Below are positions 21,691-32,574 of a stretch of 64,000 bases of DNA, piece by piece. The translations under genes and the position numbers were made by a program. The stretch is from NCBI RefSeq assembly GCF_030269925.1, contig NC_085124.1, forward strand, positions 14,260,001-14,324,000, read 5' to 3'. Origin of the DNA: Bombyx mori. Taxonomy: Eukaryota > Arthropoda > Insecta > Lepidoptera > Bombycidae. Within the stretch, counting starts at the first letter, position 1; each line of letters opens with the position of its first letter. The notes under the pieces were generated by a model, which did not search any database, was not told the origin of the DNA, and saw only the letters and a program-made list of their open reading frames with translations.

Positions 21691-22335
21691 GACAGAAAAT
21701 ACAGTTTAATAAATCTTACTAATAGTAATATTGTGACCCTGCCTGCAAGAGTAGGTAGGTGGGTATAAAAATTTGTTTGTAAATTATTTATTTTTGAGAT
21801 TTTTATGTTTACACAGGTCGCATGTAAATCGATATGGAAAACGAAAGCAAGTATGCATGTGCATGACATGACAGTCCTTGATTTGAAACACTAATAAAAG
21901 CATATCGTCGCTGTCAAACCAAAATCCGCTATGTGCAAAAACTATGTTTAGAATTAACGAGTAAATATATTTTCGTATAAAATTTTATATGAAGGTGATT
22001 TTTAACAACTATATCAAATGAAAGCTATAGATAAATATTAAAGCCATAGACACATAACAGTTTTTTTTATACGGTAGATAGGGCTGTGAACTATACGAAA
22101 CGGTCAAAAAGTAAAAATCTCAAAAAGTGCACATAGCAGATTTTGGTTTGACAACGACGATATTCAAAAACATACTTTTTATTTTTAACGACGCAATGTA
22201 TTTCATGAACGTAATGTAATTCAATAAAATCAATGACGCGCGGGTTCAACGGCCTTAAGGGACTGCAGGGGGCGGTTGCCAACTTTACGGTAGTCCGTTA
22301 TATTTTAATATTTTTTCAAGTTTCCTTTGGTTTAA
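21690..22335. other. Unassigned spacer
   Basis: AT-rich; includes two inverted stretches around CAAACCAAAATC (21915) and GATTTTGGTTTG (22139), perhaps a degenerate inverted-repeat element. No gene. Confidence 0.4.
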
Positions 22336-22337
22336 CT

Positions 22338-22448
22338 TTTTTTTATTGCCCTTGTAGGCAGACGAGCATACGGACCGGATAGTGAGTGGTTACCGTCGCC
22401 TATGGACTTCAGCAATGCCAGGAACAGAGCCAAGCCGCTGCTTACCGT
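22338..22448 (-). mobile_element. Jockey-type LINE tail (family B)
   Basis: Reverse copy of the family-B tail, from TTTTTTATTGCCCTTGTAGG to CAAGCCGCTGC. Confidence 0.8.
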
Positions 22449-22622
22449 TGAGTACTCTCCACTGGTTTCGAGAACGGTTTTTTATACGCTTTGTATTTTT
22501 TCCCCTACATAATCATTGGTAGCCTAAGAAGGCTATTTCAATTTAAGCGTGGACATAAGTAATGCTTCCAAAATATTTTCAGATCTTAAGAATAAGAATC
22601 CTTACACTTCCTTATAATAGTA

Positions 22623-23048
22623 ATAGCTTTTGCCCGCGACTTCGTCCGCGTGGAATAGTTCACAAATAATGCTTTACTTTAGAACAAATTTGGTTAGCAT
22701 AAAATACGTTGTAGTGAGCTAACCTTAACATATAGACATATGCTGTCACGGACTTTTTTTTAGATCTTTTAAAGGAGAAGAATTCTGTCGTACGTTATTT
22801 TAGCGAAACTTTAATCGTTTCTGCAGCGCAAGCAGCGGAAGCTCTCAAAAGGGAAAAAACCCCGATTTTGAAACATTATTTATTGGTGCTCCGCTTGCAT
22901 TGGTCTTAGCGCAATGTTATATAGCCTATAGCCTTCCTCAATAAATGGGCTATCTAACACTGAACTATTTTTTCAAATCGTACCAGTAGTTCCTGAGATT
23001 AGCGAGTTCAAACAAATAAACTCTTAAATTTTATAATATTAGTATAGA
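22623..23048 (-). mobile_element. Helitron-type element, 'GACTTCGTCCGCG' family
   Basis: On the minus strand it begins TCTATACTAATATTATAAA and ends GGGCAAAAGCTAT (a CTAG variant), placed between A and T. The interior carries CGCGGACGAAGTCGCGGGC and ATCTCAGGAACTACTGGTAC, blocks found in many Lepidoptera. No transposase frame. Confidence 0.72.
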
Positions 23049-23049
23049 T

Positions 23050-23588
23050 ATAAAATAATTGTAATTTATAGCATGTCAGAGTAAAATAAAAAGCAAAGGC
23101 ACAAAAGGCGCTTCGATAAAATAGCGCCATTAAGCAAAACAAAATGGCCGCCACTCGTCCCGCAGCTTGCTCCATTAATTTGATTGAAACTCGGCAGATT
23201 CTTCCAATCAGTCAATTTGCATGTGACAGTGATCACAAGAGAGTCGTCCGGAACCCCCGGGCTACTTTCTTTGTGTTATTACGCACGCTAATCTGTACCG
23301 TAAAATCAACGTTCGAAAGCTCATATTACAGTGCCTTAGCACGTAAGGTGTAGCGGGTAATTAATTCGTTATGTTCGTTTGTTTATATCAGTGGAAACGT
23401 GGATTATGTTTGAAATAAACTGTTCTCTATACTTCTAATCGAATAATTAACGCAAATAAATCTTATCGCGATACCCACAATTTGGTTGAAATCGTGAAAA
23501 AAATTGAGGTATTACTAATTTTTTTTTATTTTTTTAATTACCTATTTAATCTTCATAAACCTATATAAGTCGTTGTCATATCAATCTT
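23050..23588. other. Unassigned spacer
   Basis: No recognisable element. The 69-residue frame at 23144-23353 opens with ATGGCCGCC but has no domain, splice or repeat evidence. Confidence 0.4.
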
Positions 23589-23589
23589 G

Positions 23590-23715
23590 TCAAAGCGATC
23601 ATGGTCGTCATTCCTGTTCCTATCATTGCTGTGGGCAGATGTTATGCGCCCCACGAGCAATCGCGACTTCTCCTGGCTCGTGGTGAGTCCGGTACACTCA
23701 TGCAAATAAAAAAGG
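23590..23715 (-). mobile_element. Second RTE-like family, 3' end
   Basis: Reverse copy of the 3' end seen at 10430-10640, including ATCATTGCTGTGGGCAGATG and GCAATCGCGACTTCTCC. Confidence 0.65.
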
Positions 23716-24003
23716 AATTAGTACACGCATATTCTTTTGACATGTACCACATGTTCGCTTTGAAACAGAGAACGCCCCACGGCGAGACGTCTCGGGCATA
23801 TTTCAAAGAAAAATCACTTTGATGACGTATCTTAAGTACTTATAAGGAATTTGTGTTCGCTTTTCTTGGATCATTTGTTATTTCCCTTTTAGATTATTTT
23901 TTTCATTGAAATGCTTGCTTGAAAAATGTGATTTTTCATTTGGGTAGATAAAAGACTTTACTCGTTTTTAAATATTGCGGACATAATTCGCGGACATAAT
24001 TTT

Positions 24004-24214
24004 ACTGGTGGCAGGACCTATTGTGAGTCCGCGCGGGTAGGTATCACCTCCCTGCTTATTTCTCCCGTTGTAACTATACTGAGACCTTAGAACTGATATC
24101 TCAAGGTGGGTGGCACATTTACGTCGTAGATGTCTATCAGTTCCAGTAACCACTTAACACCAGAGCGGCTGTAAGCTCATCCACCAATCTAAGCAATAAA
24201 AAAAAATAAAAAAA
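24004..24214 (+). mobile_element. Bm1 SINE, 5'-truncated, internal deletion
   Basis: Plus-strand Bm1 body and tail lacking the segment between TTTCTCCCG and TTGTAACTATACTGAG, which removes the GAAGCAGTAATGCGTTTCGG block. Confidence 0.88.
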
Positions 24215-24215
24215 C

Positions 24216-25224
24216 ATAATTCGCTTAACATTGCTGAACTAAAAAAGCTAGACACATTAACGTTACAGATAGGAGCAAGTAGATCTAGTCAGTATAATCA
24301 AGTTTCCTGATTAGAATTCCGGATCGGAAATTCCGTGATCGGACTTACGAATGTTTAAATGTTGCACTTGCTTTACTTTTTCGGAAGTGAAATTATGATT
24401 TTCAATGTTATTTTATTTTCAGCTGGTGTTCTACACATACAAGTAAAAAAAATTCAAACAATAACTAGGCAATAATTAAAAAAAAAATACTCTGAGCGGG
24501 TATCAAATTTTGCTCCTGCAAATTGAGGATCATTAACCACGTGACTAATGAATGGCGGCTACTTTAAATACCTATATTAAGAATTAAAATAAAATAAATT
24601 TTATTCTTTTCGGTATAAACAAAATTTTATTTTTTTTATTTAGAAACACCTCTAATCATATTTAAGAAAAAAACATGTTGAATTTTATGGTAAACAAGCT
24701 CACGGCGCGACGAGATTTTTTTAATAAAACATCACCTGTCTGTGCGTATTTAGTTTGGGCAGAGATGTATTCGGGAAGAGAGGGGGTTTGACCCCCTCAA
24801 TCAAAAATGAATACACATTTTACTGTGTTAAACCTTTATTCTTTGTCACCAAATGATGTTGATTGAGTACTGACTTAGGTAACTTTGCCGATTCTCAATG
24901 GTCGTTTGTCAACAAGTACTAAGCCTACGAGTATATATTATTATGTACATATAGCATGGATGCCCCTCTTCGAGAAAAATACCTTTGATTCAAAAAGTGT
25001 CTTCAATCATTTTTACTTTCGGTTTTTTTTTTTTGTTCATTATTCCTATTTTAATAATAAAAACAAATTTCGTCACTAACTTAAAGTTGGTAGGTTATCA
25101 AAATGTATAGGTACATCAGAATCATCGATCTATCGCTTAGCTGTGAGAGGAAAACGTTAAATCGATTTTCCTAAACGATATCACTAAATGACTTTGTATC
25201 ATTTCGATGCTTAAATTAAAATTA
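24216..25224. other. Unassigned spacer
   Basis: AT-rich; a short palindromic patch TCCGGATCGGAAATTCCG occurs near 24320. No gene. Confidence 0.45.
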
Positions 25225-25503
25225 CTAGATTATGACCGTTTTTTTTTTGATAACGCCATCTTGTTGTGTCTTTAAAGCGGTTAGTTGCCCTCAATTAAGA
25301 AAAATAGTATTATTATTCGCCAATAGATGTCGGGAAGAGTTGATTATTGAAAACACGAATAAAACAACATTTTCTGAAAATAAATCGTAGCTAGATCGAT
25401 TTATCGCCCCCGAAATCCCCTGTATACTAAATTTTATGAAAATCGATGGAGCCGTTTCCGCAATTCTTATATATACGAGAATTGCTCGTTTAAGGGTATA
25501 AGA
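25225..25503 (-). mobile_element. Helitron-type element, 279 bp
   Basis: On the minus strand it begins TCTTATACCCTTAAACGAGC and ends GACCGTTTTTTT..CATAATCTAG read in element order, again between A and T. The interior contains GGCGATAAATCGATCTAGCT. Terminal TC and CTAG group it with the other Helitron-type copies here. Confidence 0.65.
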
Positions 25504-25766
25504 TAAATTAGGACCACCTTGATTACGGCCCTGATAAAATGTTTGTACGTAGATGAAAGCGCTGGAGCGACGCGGCGCGCGACAATGTGGCTCGTTTGAT
25601 AAATTGCTGTATTGTAGACGAGTCCCGCCCTGTGCTCACACCTGACTGCCTTCCCGAGATTTCCGAAATATTTTTATAAATTTTTTATTAGAGCTCGCTA
25701 AATTAAGCCTAAATTGTTGAATACGGCTTATAATGTTTAGATAAAATTTATTTATACTGAGAGTTT

Positions 25767-26008
25767 ACTGGTGGTAGGAACTCTTGTGAGTCCGCGCGGG
25801 TAGGTACCACCGCCCTGCCTGTTTCTGCCGTGAAGCAGTAATGCGTTTCGGTTTGAAGGGTGGGGCAGCCGTTGTAACTATACTTGAGACCTTAGAACTT
25901 ATATCTCAAGGTGGGTGGCGCATTTACGTTATAGATGTCTATAGGCTCCGTTAACAATTTAACATTAGGTGGGCCGTGAGCTCGTCCACCCAACTAAGCA
26001 TAAAATAA
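25767..26008 (+). mobile_element. Bm1 SINE, 5'-truncated
   Basis: Plus-strand Bm1 body with an AACTCTTGTGAGTCCGCGCG start and a tail with several substitutions near TTAACATTAGGTGGGC. Confidence 0.9.
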
Positions 26009-26009
26009 A

Positions 26010-26415
26010 ACGTGAAAGCGTAACAAACAGACAAACTCACTTTTGTACTAATTGTAGTGGTATGAAGTATGCATTTAAACATAATATCAATTATTGATGT
26101 GTGTAATGTGAAATTGATTACTGGTACATTCAAGAGCTTGTTTCATTATATTAACTTTAAAAGTCTTTAATTCTGTGCATATATGTTTTTTCGCCAGGAT
26201 CAAAATTGTTAAATCGATATACTATTTTCGGCAGGTTCATTGAATTCGGCTTTGTTCGTCGTTTTCTTTGATGGATTCACGTCAAAGGGTATTGCGAATC
26301 GCATTCTTTTTATACTTCAAAGTTACTTTGCATGCCAAAGAACAGTATGCATGTAATTTTGGTACTTTTACGTATTCAAGGATCGTGTTTTTTTTTCGTT
26401 ATTATTCGAAATAAT
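26010..26415. other. Unassigned spacer
   Basis: No gene or repeat recognised. Confidence 0.4.
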
Positions 26416-26417
26416 AT

Positions 26418-26632
26418 TGGTGGTTGGGCATATTGTAAAATCGCATAGGTAGGTTCTTACCCATTTCTACTATGAAGCATTTGTTGTCTGGCTTGAAGGG
26501 CTATAAAGTCGATTTAGAATACAATGGAAACTTTAAGCTCACATCCCAAGGTGAGTGGTGCATTCATATCGAAATGTCTACGGTCTTAAGTAATAACTAC
26601 ACATCAAAGCGGCCGTGAGAAACTTCGCGTAG
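26418..26632 (+). mobile_element. Old Bm1 SINE relic
   Basis: Only scattered landmarks remain: GGTAGGTTCTTACC, ATTTCTACTATGAAGCA, TCCCAAGGTGAGTGGTGCAT and GGCCGTGAG. One of the oldest copies here. Confidence 0.6.
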
Positions 26633-26654
26633 TAACGATACTGTCGACGATTTG

Positions 26655-26920
26655 CTACCAGAAGGTTCTTGGTTACTTTGGTCACATTGTTCGGCGGCCA
26701 CCAGACAACGTTGAAAAATTGACTGTAGTGGACAAGGTAGAAGGGAAAAGACTCGCCAGTCGGCCACCAAACCGTTAGTCAGATCAGATAACTGCGTGCA
26801 CTGGGCTCTCTGTTGCGACCGCCCTGAGAGAAGCTAATGGTACAAAGAGCCACGAAGGGCTTTCAGGGACACGACCTTCAGCAATGAAGTATGCGACTTA
26901 GAAGAAGAACAGAAGAAGAC
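26655..26920 (+). mobile_element. RTE-like LINE 3' end with AGAAGA tail
   Basis: Plus strand reads YFGHIVRRPPDNVEKL, then KVEGKRLASRPPNR and a stop, a degraded RTE C-terminus. It ends in a short GAAGAAGAACAGAAGAAGA tail, the simple-repeat tail expected of RTE elements. Confidence 0.65.
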
Positions 26921-26959
26921 GGCCATGAGCTCGTCTGGCCAGCTGTTGTATTGACGGAT

Positions 26960-27204
26960 ATATATCGACGCTTGAATGGCAAACGTGACTAAGCGACGAT
27001 AACTGCTTTGTACATAAATGATAGGCAATAACCATAATCGATGCGCAAAAAATATATATTTCTAGGTCTATTAAAATCATTTCAATCCTACATTCTAGAT
27101 TCGTTAAAATATAACTTTTTTCAGGTATTTCAACTTTAAATTAGTCTACTGTAATGTTCACGCATTGTCGCTTAGTCACGTTTGCCTTTCGAGCGTCGAT
27201 ATAT
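26960..27204. mobile_element. Inverted-repeat element with 8-bp target duplications
   Basis: A 245-bp element bounded by about 41-bp terminal inverted repeats. The left end reads ATATATCGACGC then GGCAAACGTGACTAAGCGAC; the right arm (27164-27204) is its reverse complement with three mismatches. Both sides are flanked by TGACGGAT (26952-26959 and 27205-27212), a perfect 8-bp target duplication. That length is typical of hAT- or P-type transposases, although the TIR does not start with the usual hAT bases. No internal coding region: a non-autonomous element. Confidence 0.8.
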
Positions 27205-27448
27205 TGACGGATCGTACAAAATTAACAATTAAGTGAACTGCAATAGGATCAGCCGGTTCAAGTATGCGGAACGAGGTATATATTCCGGCGGTCGTCTGGC
27301 TTCCGTATCGGGTGTCCTGGTTCTCTGACCTCCATAAAGACACCTGTTTTAAATAGCCACCTCAATAAACAAGATTCTTTATATAGAAGAATAAGTGACA
27401 CAAAACAATGCAATATAAAGAAATAGAAGTATTTGTGGGTGAGGTTTT

Positions 27449-27533
27449 ACTGGTGATGGGGCGTTTTGTGAGCCCGCGTGGGTAGGTACCACCATCCGGC
27501 CTATTTCTGCCGTGAAGCAGTAATGCGTTTTAG
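27449..27533 (+). mobile_element. Bm1 SINE fragment
   Basis: The first ~85 bases of the body (ACTGGTGATGGGGCG to GCAGTAATGCGTTTTAG), then replaced by AT repeats. Confidence 0.8.
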
Positions 27534-27706
27534 ATAAAAAATATATATATATGACGAATGTCCTTTAGGGCGTAAGTTATGGTTGCTTCGCGACAGGAAT
27601 GATCAGGATTGTGGGATCTACCCAGGCGCGGGCTCAGAACATGACCATCTGGTAAAATTATCATACTAATACTGTCTTTTTACAATTTTATTGTTTCATC
27701 AATTTT

Positions 27707-27958
27707 ACTGGTGGTAGGACGTCTTGTGGGTCCGCACGGGTTAGGTACCACCATCCGGCCTATTTCTGCCGTGAAGCAGTAATGCGTTTTGGATTGCAAG
27801 ATGGGGCAGCCGTTTTAACTATACTTGAGACCTAAGAACTTTTATCTCAAGGTGGGTGGCGCATTTACGTTGTAGATGTCTATGGGCTCCAGTAACTACT
27901 TAACACCAGGTGGGCTGTGAGCTCGTCCAACCATCTAAGCAATAAAAAAAAATACAAA
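27707..27958 (+). mobile_element. Bm1 SINE, 5'-truncated
   Basis: Nearly complete body and tail, from ACTGGTGGTAGGACGTC to GCAATAAAAAAAAATAC. It shares ACCACCATCCGGCCTATTTC with the fragment 170 bp upstream, so the two may be related by local duplication. Confidence 0.9.
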
Positions 27959-28167
27959 AAATTGTCACACCATAAAACTGGTTACCTTTTGTTACCGTTT
28001 TTCAATTCTCGAACGAACAGTGTCTGCTGCGGGCTACACAATAAACACATTGTGTGGCACGTGCTGTGTGCACTCGACCTTACGTCCGGCGTTGTAAATT
28101 ATGACGCGTGCACACGAGCTTACTGTGAAACCGAATTCACTTTCTTACTCTGGTGGTCGGGCAAGCT

Positions 28168-28726
28168 TCTTTTTGGCGCTTAGTTGGGTAGCAGAGTTCA
28201 CTGCCCACCTGGTGTTAAGTGGTTAGCGGAGACCATAGACAGCTACAAAGTAAATTCCGTCACACACCAGAGACATGAGTTCTAAGGTCTCAGTTTTTTC
28301 AATACAACGGCTGCCACACCCTTCAAACCGAAACGCATTACTGCTTCACGGCAGAAATAGACAGGATTGTGGTACCTACACGTGCGGACTCACAAGAGGT
28401 CCTACAACCAGTAATTACGCAAATTATGATTTTGCGGGTTTTATTTTTACTACACGATGCTATTCCTTCACCGCGGAAGTCAATCGTGAACATTTGTTAA
28501 GTACGTACATCTGTTGATAACAAAATAAAGAAATAAAATAAACATGGCGCGTAACGGAAGAAATGAAGATGGCGCGTAACCGTAAAACGTTACATACGTT
28601 TTTCCTGCCTACGTCGATAAAGAAGTTTCACTTCAAAAATTGGTACCCGCCTGCAGGATCCGAACACCGTTACATCGCTAGATACGAATGCACCGGACTT
28701 GTTATCCTTTAGGCGACGACGACGTT
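28168..28726 (-). mobile_element. Full-length Bm1 SINE with an internal insertion
   Basis: Reverse-strand Bm1 including the tRNA-like head (GGATCCGAACA in place of GGATTCGAACA near 28668). About 125 bp of foreign sequence (about 28508-28645) interrupts it just inside the head; the insert carries CATGGCGCGTAAC twice and CTACGTCGATAAAGAAGTTT. Its left edge CATCTGTTGATAACAAA also occurs at about 55949. Confidence 0.78.
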
Positions 28727-28778
28727 AAAATATATATTATTACACTACTAATATAAATACTGTATAAATTATAATAAA

Positions 28779-29183
28779 TTAATACGTGAAGTAAAAACTT
28801 TGTATCCCTTTTTACGAAAATTGCGCGGACGGAGGACTATGAAATTTTCCACACTTATAGAGAATATAGAGAAGAAGTGCACAATGCTAAAAATTTTTTA
28901 AATAATACATAAAAGAAACATTAAATCAATAAAGAAAACATTACACGCACTACATACCATGTATTTGACGCACACACGCATGCATACTATTTATTGTGAA
29001 ACTTTTGTTCTTGACATCTGTTGTCAAATTGAGATTAAATATTGATTGTCTTTGTTAATATTTTTTATAGTGTAGTCTTGGCGAAATTTGTGATTACAGA
29101 AGTATAAAATACAATCATAATAGTGTACAAACTTACAATTCCAATTAATTATAGTCGAATTTCGACTACTGCGGGACCTCTAG
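28779..29183 (+). mobile_element. Helitron-type element, 410-bp family, copy 1
   Basis: Starts near TTAATACGTGAAGTAAAAAC and ends with a hairpin AGTCGAATTTCGACT followed by ACTGCGGGACCTCTAG and then T. Sister copies: 36708-37117 and 62797-63215. The 5' TC end seen in the sisters is not clear here. A 43-bp direct repeat flanks this copy (28736-28778 and 29189-29231). Non-coding. Confidence 0.8.
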
Positions 29184-29231
29184 TATACATTATTACACTA
29201 CTAATATAAATACTGTATAAATTATAATAAA

Positions 29232-29576
29232 AGCACTACTAAAGTACTACGTTAATGCAGTTTCTCTGTCTACGTTGCGTTTTCCTCGAGTCGCGTGTAT
29301 ATCAAACAATTAGTAATTATTTATACATCGCACGTGTGTGGCGCGGCGCGTGGCGCTTCACGCTTCGTGACTTCGAGCTCTATATTCGCGAGAATATGCG
29401 CACGCGCACTACTTTTGCTGTATGAAAATACCGAGTACACTTACTTGATGTGTCGGCATTCGGCTATTTATACGATGAGATATGCTGACGACTGTTTAGG
29501 GCCTAAAGACACGGCCACTTTAATCCCGCGCATATTAACATTCTATTATGTTAGTGGCTAAGCATTTAGACATGTT
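29232..29576. other. Unassigned spacer
   Basis: A CpG-rich patch at 29330-29410 (GTGGCGCGGCGCGTGGCG) sits in an 88-residue frame with no motif. Confidence 0.4.
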
Positions 29577-29577
29577 A

Positions 29578-29822
29578 ACTGGTGGTATGACGTCTTGTGA
29601 ATCCGCACGGTAGGTGCCACCGCCCTGCTTATATCTGACGTTTCTGCCGTCAGGTAGTAATGGGTTTCGGTTTGCAGGGTGGGGTAGCCTTTGTACTGTA
29701 AAAACGGAGACTTTAGAACTTATGTCTCGAAGTAGATGACGGCATTTACGTTATATGTGTCTACGGGCCACTCCGGTGAACACTTAACACCAGGTAGGCC
29801 GTGAGCTCGTTCACTCAACTAG
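29578..29822 (+). mobile_element. Diverged Bm1 SINE
   Basis: Plus-strand body and tail with many substitutions and a small insertion (ATATCTGACGTTTCTGCCGTC). Confidence 0.82.
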
Positions 29823-29944
29823 CCACTATCGTCGATTGTGCAAGTGCGAATCCTTAAGATATTGGACATGTCATCCGTGACGAAAGCTAGTTGGAACTAT
29901 TAATGTTTCAAGGAAGAGTAGACAGTCAACGTTCTCGCGGTTCT

Positions 29945-30230
29945 TCTTCTTTTTCTCCACCTTATCCCACTAGTTCGGGTCGGCACAGCTAATTTTTCTC
30001 TTCCATTCTCTTCTATCAGCCGTCATCTCAGCACTCACTCCTCTCTCTCATATCGTCATTCACGCACTCCATCCATGTCTTCTTTGGTCGACCTCTTCCC
30101 CCTCTACCTTGTACTACCATTTCCATACATCTCCTATAACCACCTTGATCACCCATAAAATGGACAGACTTTATTAATTCATCTACGAAGTGTTCCCTTA
30201 TTGAGAGTACACACATTGCCACAAATAGAG
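29945..30230 (-). mobile_element. RTE-type LINE, 3' end
   Basis: Minus strand encodes GRGGRGRPKKTWMECVNDDMRE, the RTE C-terminal basic block, then downstream sequence ending in an AAAGAAGAAGAA tail. A different family from the 8970 copy. Truncated. Confidence 0.7.
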
Positions 30231-30451
30231 AGAGATCGAGGAACTAACCAATAAGACCATAACAACCTTAACTCCGACAGCTACGCCAGAATCGTAAGAC
30301 TAAGAAGAAGAATATTAGTACAACGGCTACTCTAACATATGAATCCAGTTGTATGATGTCTTCGCGGCACAAAATAGATAGTCAGTAATCCCAAACTAGG
30401 CTAGCTGAGAACATGTCCCAGCATCCACTGAAAGCCGAAGTTCTAACCCTT

Positions 30452-30452
30452 G

Positions 30453-30483
<31 letters not shown>

Positions 30484-30592
30484 TGCCCTTGTAGACAGAC
30501 GAGCATACGGCCCACCTGATGGTGAGTGGTTACCGTCGCCCATGGACTTCAGCAATGCCAGGGGCAGAGCCAAGCCGCTGCCTACCGCAAAA
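30452..30592 (-). mobile_element. Jockey-type LINE tail (family B)
   Basis: A ~30-base poly-T (the poly-A tail in reverse) precedes a well-preserved family-B tail up to GCCTACCGC. The long intact tail suggests a fairly recent insertion. Confidence 0.85.
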
Positions 30593-30594
30593 CC

Positions 30595-31165
30595 TTGTTT
30601 CCTTGAGTACTGTGATTAGCGCGTGAAATAATCCCGCAGCTGGTACAATCGCCCTATCTATATCTGAAACGAATGTACTGGAATCATTCAACATAAAAAC
30701 TTTCCGTGACCCGCGATGCTACTGTTGAAAGTAACCCTTTAATCCAGCTCAGCGAACACCACCATTTAACACTTAATTAATGAGAAAAAAAAAACAATAT
30801 TCATCGAAAATCATTCACGCGAAAACATCGCGCTAATCCGGAATTAACTGCCGAAACTATTACACGTCCGGCCAGAAAAACTGTGTGCCAACTGGAAAGG
30901 AAAAATTCGTTAAAAGAAAGGAAAAAAGTGTAGTTAGAAATGTCGGACGGTTAACGAGGGCGAAGGCAAAAGTTTTGCCTCGTTACGGCTGTTCTCGTAA
31001 AGATAAGAGAAAACCTCATTGTGACGTTTACACGTCGCGACAATGGAAATTATCGTGGCGGCTTCGAATGGAACCTTACATCGCTGGATCTTGTTACCCA
31101 TTAGGATTAATAATTCATAATTGTTTGTTAGGTCATTTTTTTCTTCCATTTTGTTTTATTATAAA
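30595..31165. other. Unassigned spacer
   Basis: Frames at 30885-31169 and 30934-31149 lie on opposite strands with no motif. No repeat recognised. Confidence 0.4.
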
Positions 31166-31414
31166 CTAGTTGACCCGGCAAACTTCGTAGTGCCTCAATC
31201 GATAAATAAAAGACCAAAAGCTTTGTATAAAATAAACTTAAAACAATCAAAAGGAATCCGTCCTACGAATTCCGAGTGTTTTCATATTTATCTACCTTTT
31301 AAACCTTCTCTGGACTTTCACAAATAATTCAAGACCAAAATTAGCCAAATCGGTCCAGCCGTTCTCGAGTTTTAGCGAGACTAACGAACAGCAATTCATT
31401 TTTATATATATAGA
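31166..31414 (-). mobile_element. Helitron-type element, 'CTCGAGAACGG' family
   Basis: Read on the minus strand it begins TCTATATATATAAAAATG and ends CTTCGT..GCCGGGTCAACTAG, between A and T. It keeps the conserved CTCGAGAACGGCTGGACCGA block. Nearly full length. Confidence 0.8.
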
Positions 31415-31444
31415 AGATAGAAGATAGAAGAAGAAGATGTCTTC

Positions 31445-31545
31445 AATTCTACGTGAGTAGTGGCGGTAGTTCTTTTGATGTTCAACAAGTATGTACTTTC
31501 ATTTAGGTTGAATAATTTTTTTGTTGATTTGATTTGGTTTGAGTT
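31445..31545 (+). mobile_element. Jockey/Daphne-like LINE 3' tail
   Basis: Short copy of the 3' UTR seen in reverse at 47215-47480: GGCGGTAGTTCTTTTGATGT, TTCAACAAGTATGTACTTTC and a TTTGATTTGGTTTGAG tail. Confidence 0.7.
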
Positions 31546-31834
31546 ACCATTTCATGCTTAATAGGTGAGTGCTCTTGTATATTATTATATATTGTGACAA
31601 CGATCGCCTGCCTAATTAACGAATATTATTTCGAACTACGGTATTTTTCTGTCCGCCACTGTAAAATGAGCATTCTCTGCGTGTGCGGTTCCCGCGGTAA
31701 GCAGGCTTAATTACCTGCGGTCGTCTCTTTTCTATTTTCGCTTTTATTGAAAAAAACTGTGAAAGTACTTTTTTGGGAGTTACACAGAGAGATATTCTAT
31801 GGAAGTCAAAGGGCTAGATATTGGTTCTTTTCTA

Positions 31835-31950
31835 CACACGACGATGACAAGGCAGAGCTGCTGGCCGACGCACTGCAATATTGGTGCACCACCAGCATTC
31901 AATACGCGGACCCCGAACACACCGAGTTAGTCGACAGGGAGGTCAAGACT
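31835..31950 (+). mobile_element. Internal fragment of the family-A-type LINE
   Basis: Plus-strand peptide DDDDKAELLADALQ, then PEHTELVDREV, matches the linker just upstream of the reverse transcriptase in the 57843-59813 LINE (DDDEKAELLADTLQ, then VHIELVDSEV). An internal piece, both ends lost. Confidence 0.72.
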
Positions 31951-32400
31951 TTTTCTCGGTTTTTATCATTTTATTTAGACGTATTGTGAGTACCATAGTA
32001 CTGCACTGGTAGATATAGCGTACCGCTCTATGCCATGGAGCACTACTGATCTCCAGTTTGAAGTATGAGATAAAATCCATGATACAACAGCATAATGACT
32101 ATGACATGTCTGAAGATGGATGATAGCATTCTCATGGTCATGACTGAGTGATCAACTTAAAAATTAGGCCATCGTTAAATTATAATATTCCTAATTATAT
32201 TTACAGATTAAACAAAAAAAAGCACGTATGTAAAAAGCTGTACATTAGAGGAAAGCTCAGGAGTTATGTTCAACATTATAATAAGTCGTAAAAACCATGC
32301 GGCTTCAACATAAAAAGCTTCTGTACCGCAACTCGAACCCATTAACAATTATAATCCGGGTGAAGTGGCCGCCGAGCTTGAAAGAGTACTTGTAATGCAA
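31951..32400. other. Unassigned spacer
   Basis: AT-rich non-coding; nothing recognised. Confidence 0.4.
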
Positions 32401-32413
32401 ATTAATTGTAACT

Positions 32414-32487
32414 GAGCCGTGTGTGGGTGTGTGTATTGTGCGGTGGGTTCCGTATGAAAATGATTTTGTTTGATCTTTACCTTGGGC
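32414..32487 (+). repeat. Direct repeat, left copy
   Basis: GAGCCGTGTGTGGGTGTGTG to TTTGATCTTTACCTTGGGC matches 33243-33324 in the same orientation, with the (TG)n part varying in length. The two copies bracket a 750-bp unit that contains a Bm1. Confidence 0.65.
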
Positions 32488-32574
32488 ATCAGTTTGGTTC
32501 AGTAGTTTATGTGTCCACCGCGGACAAACAACATGACACGTAATTTATATAATATATTAAGAGGGAATTTTAAG

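Noticed and set aside
30413..30619. Frame with a long phenylalanine run
   Set aside because: Produced by the poly-T of a LINE poly-A tail read in reverse.
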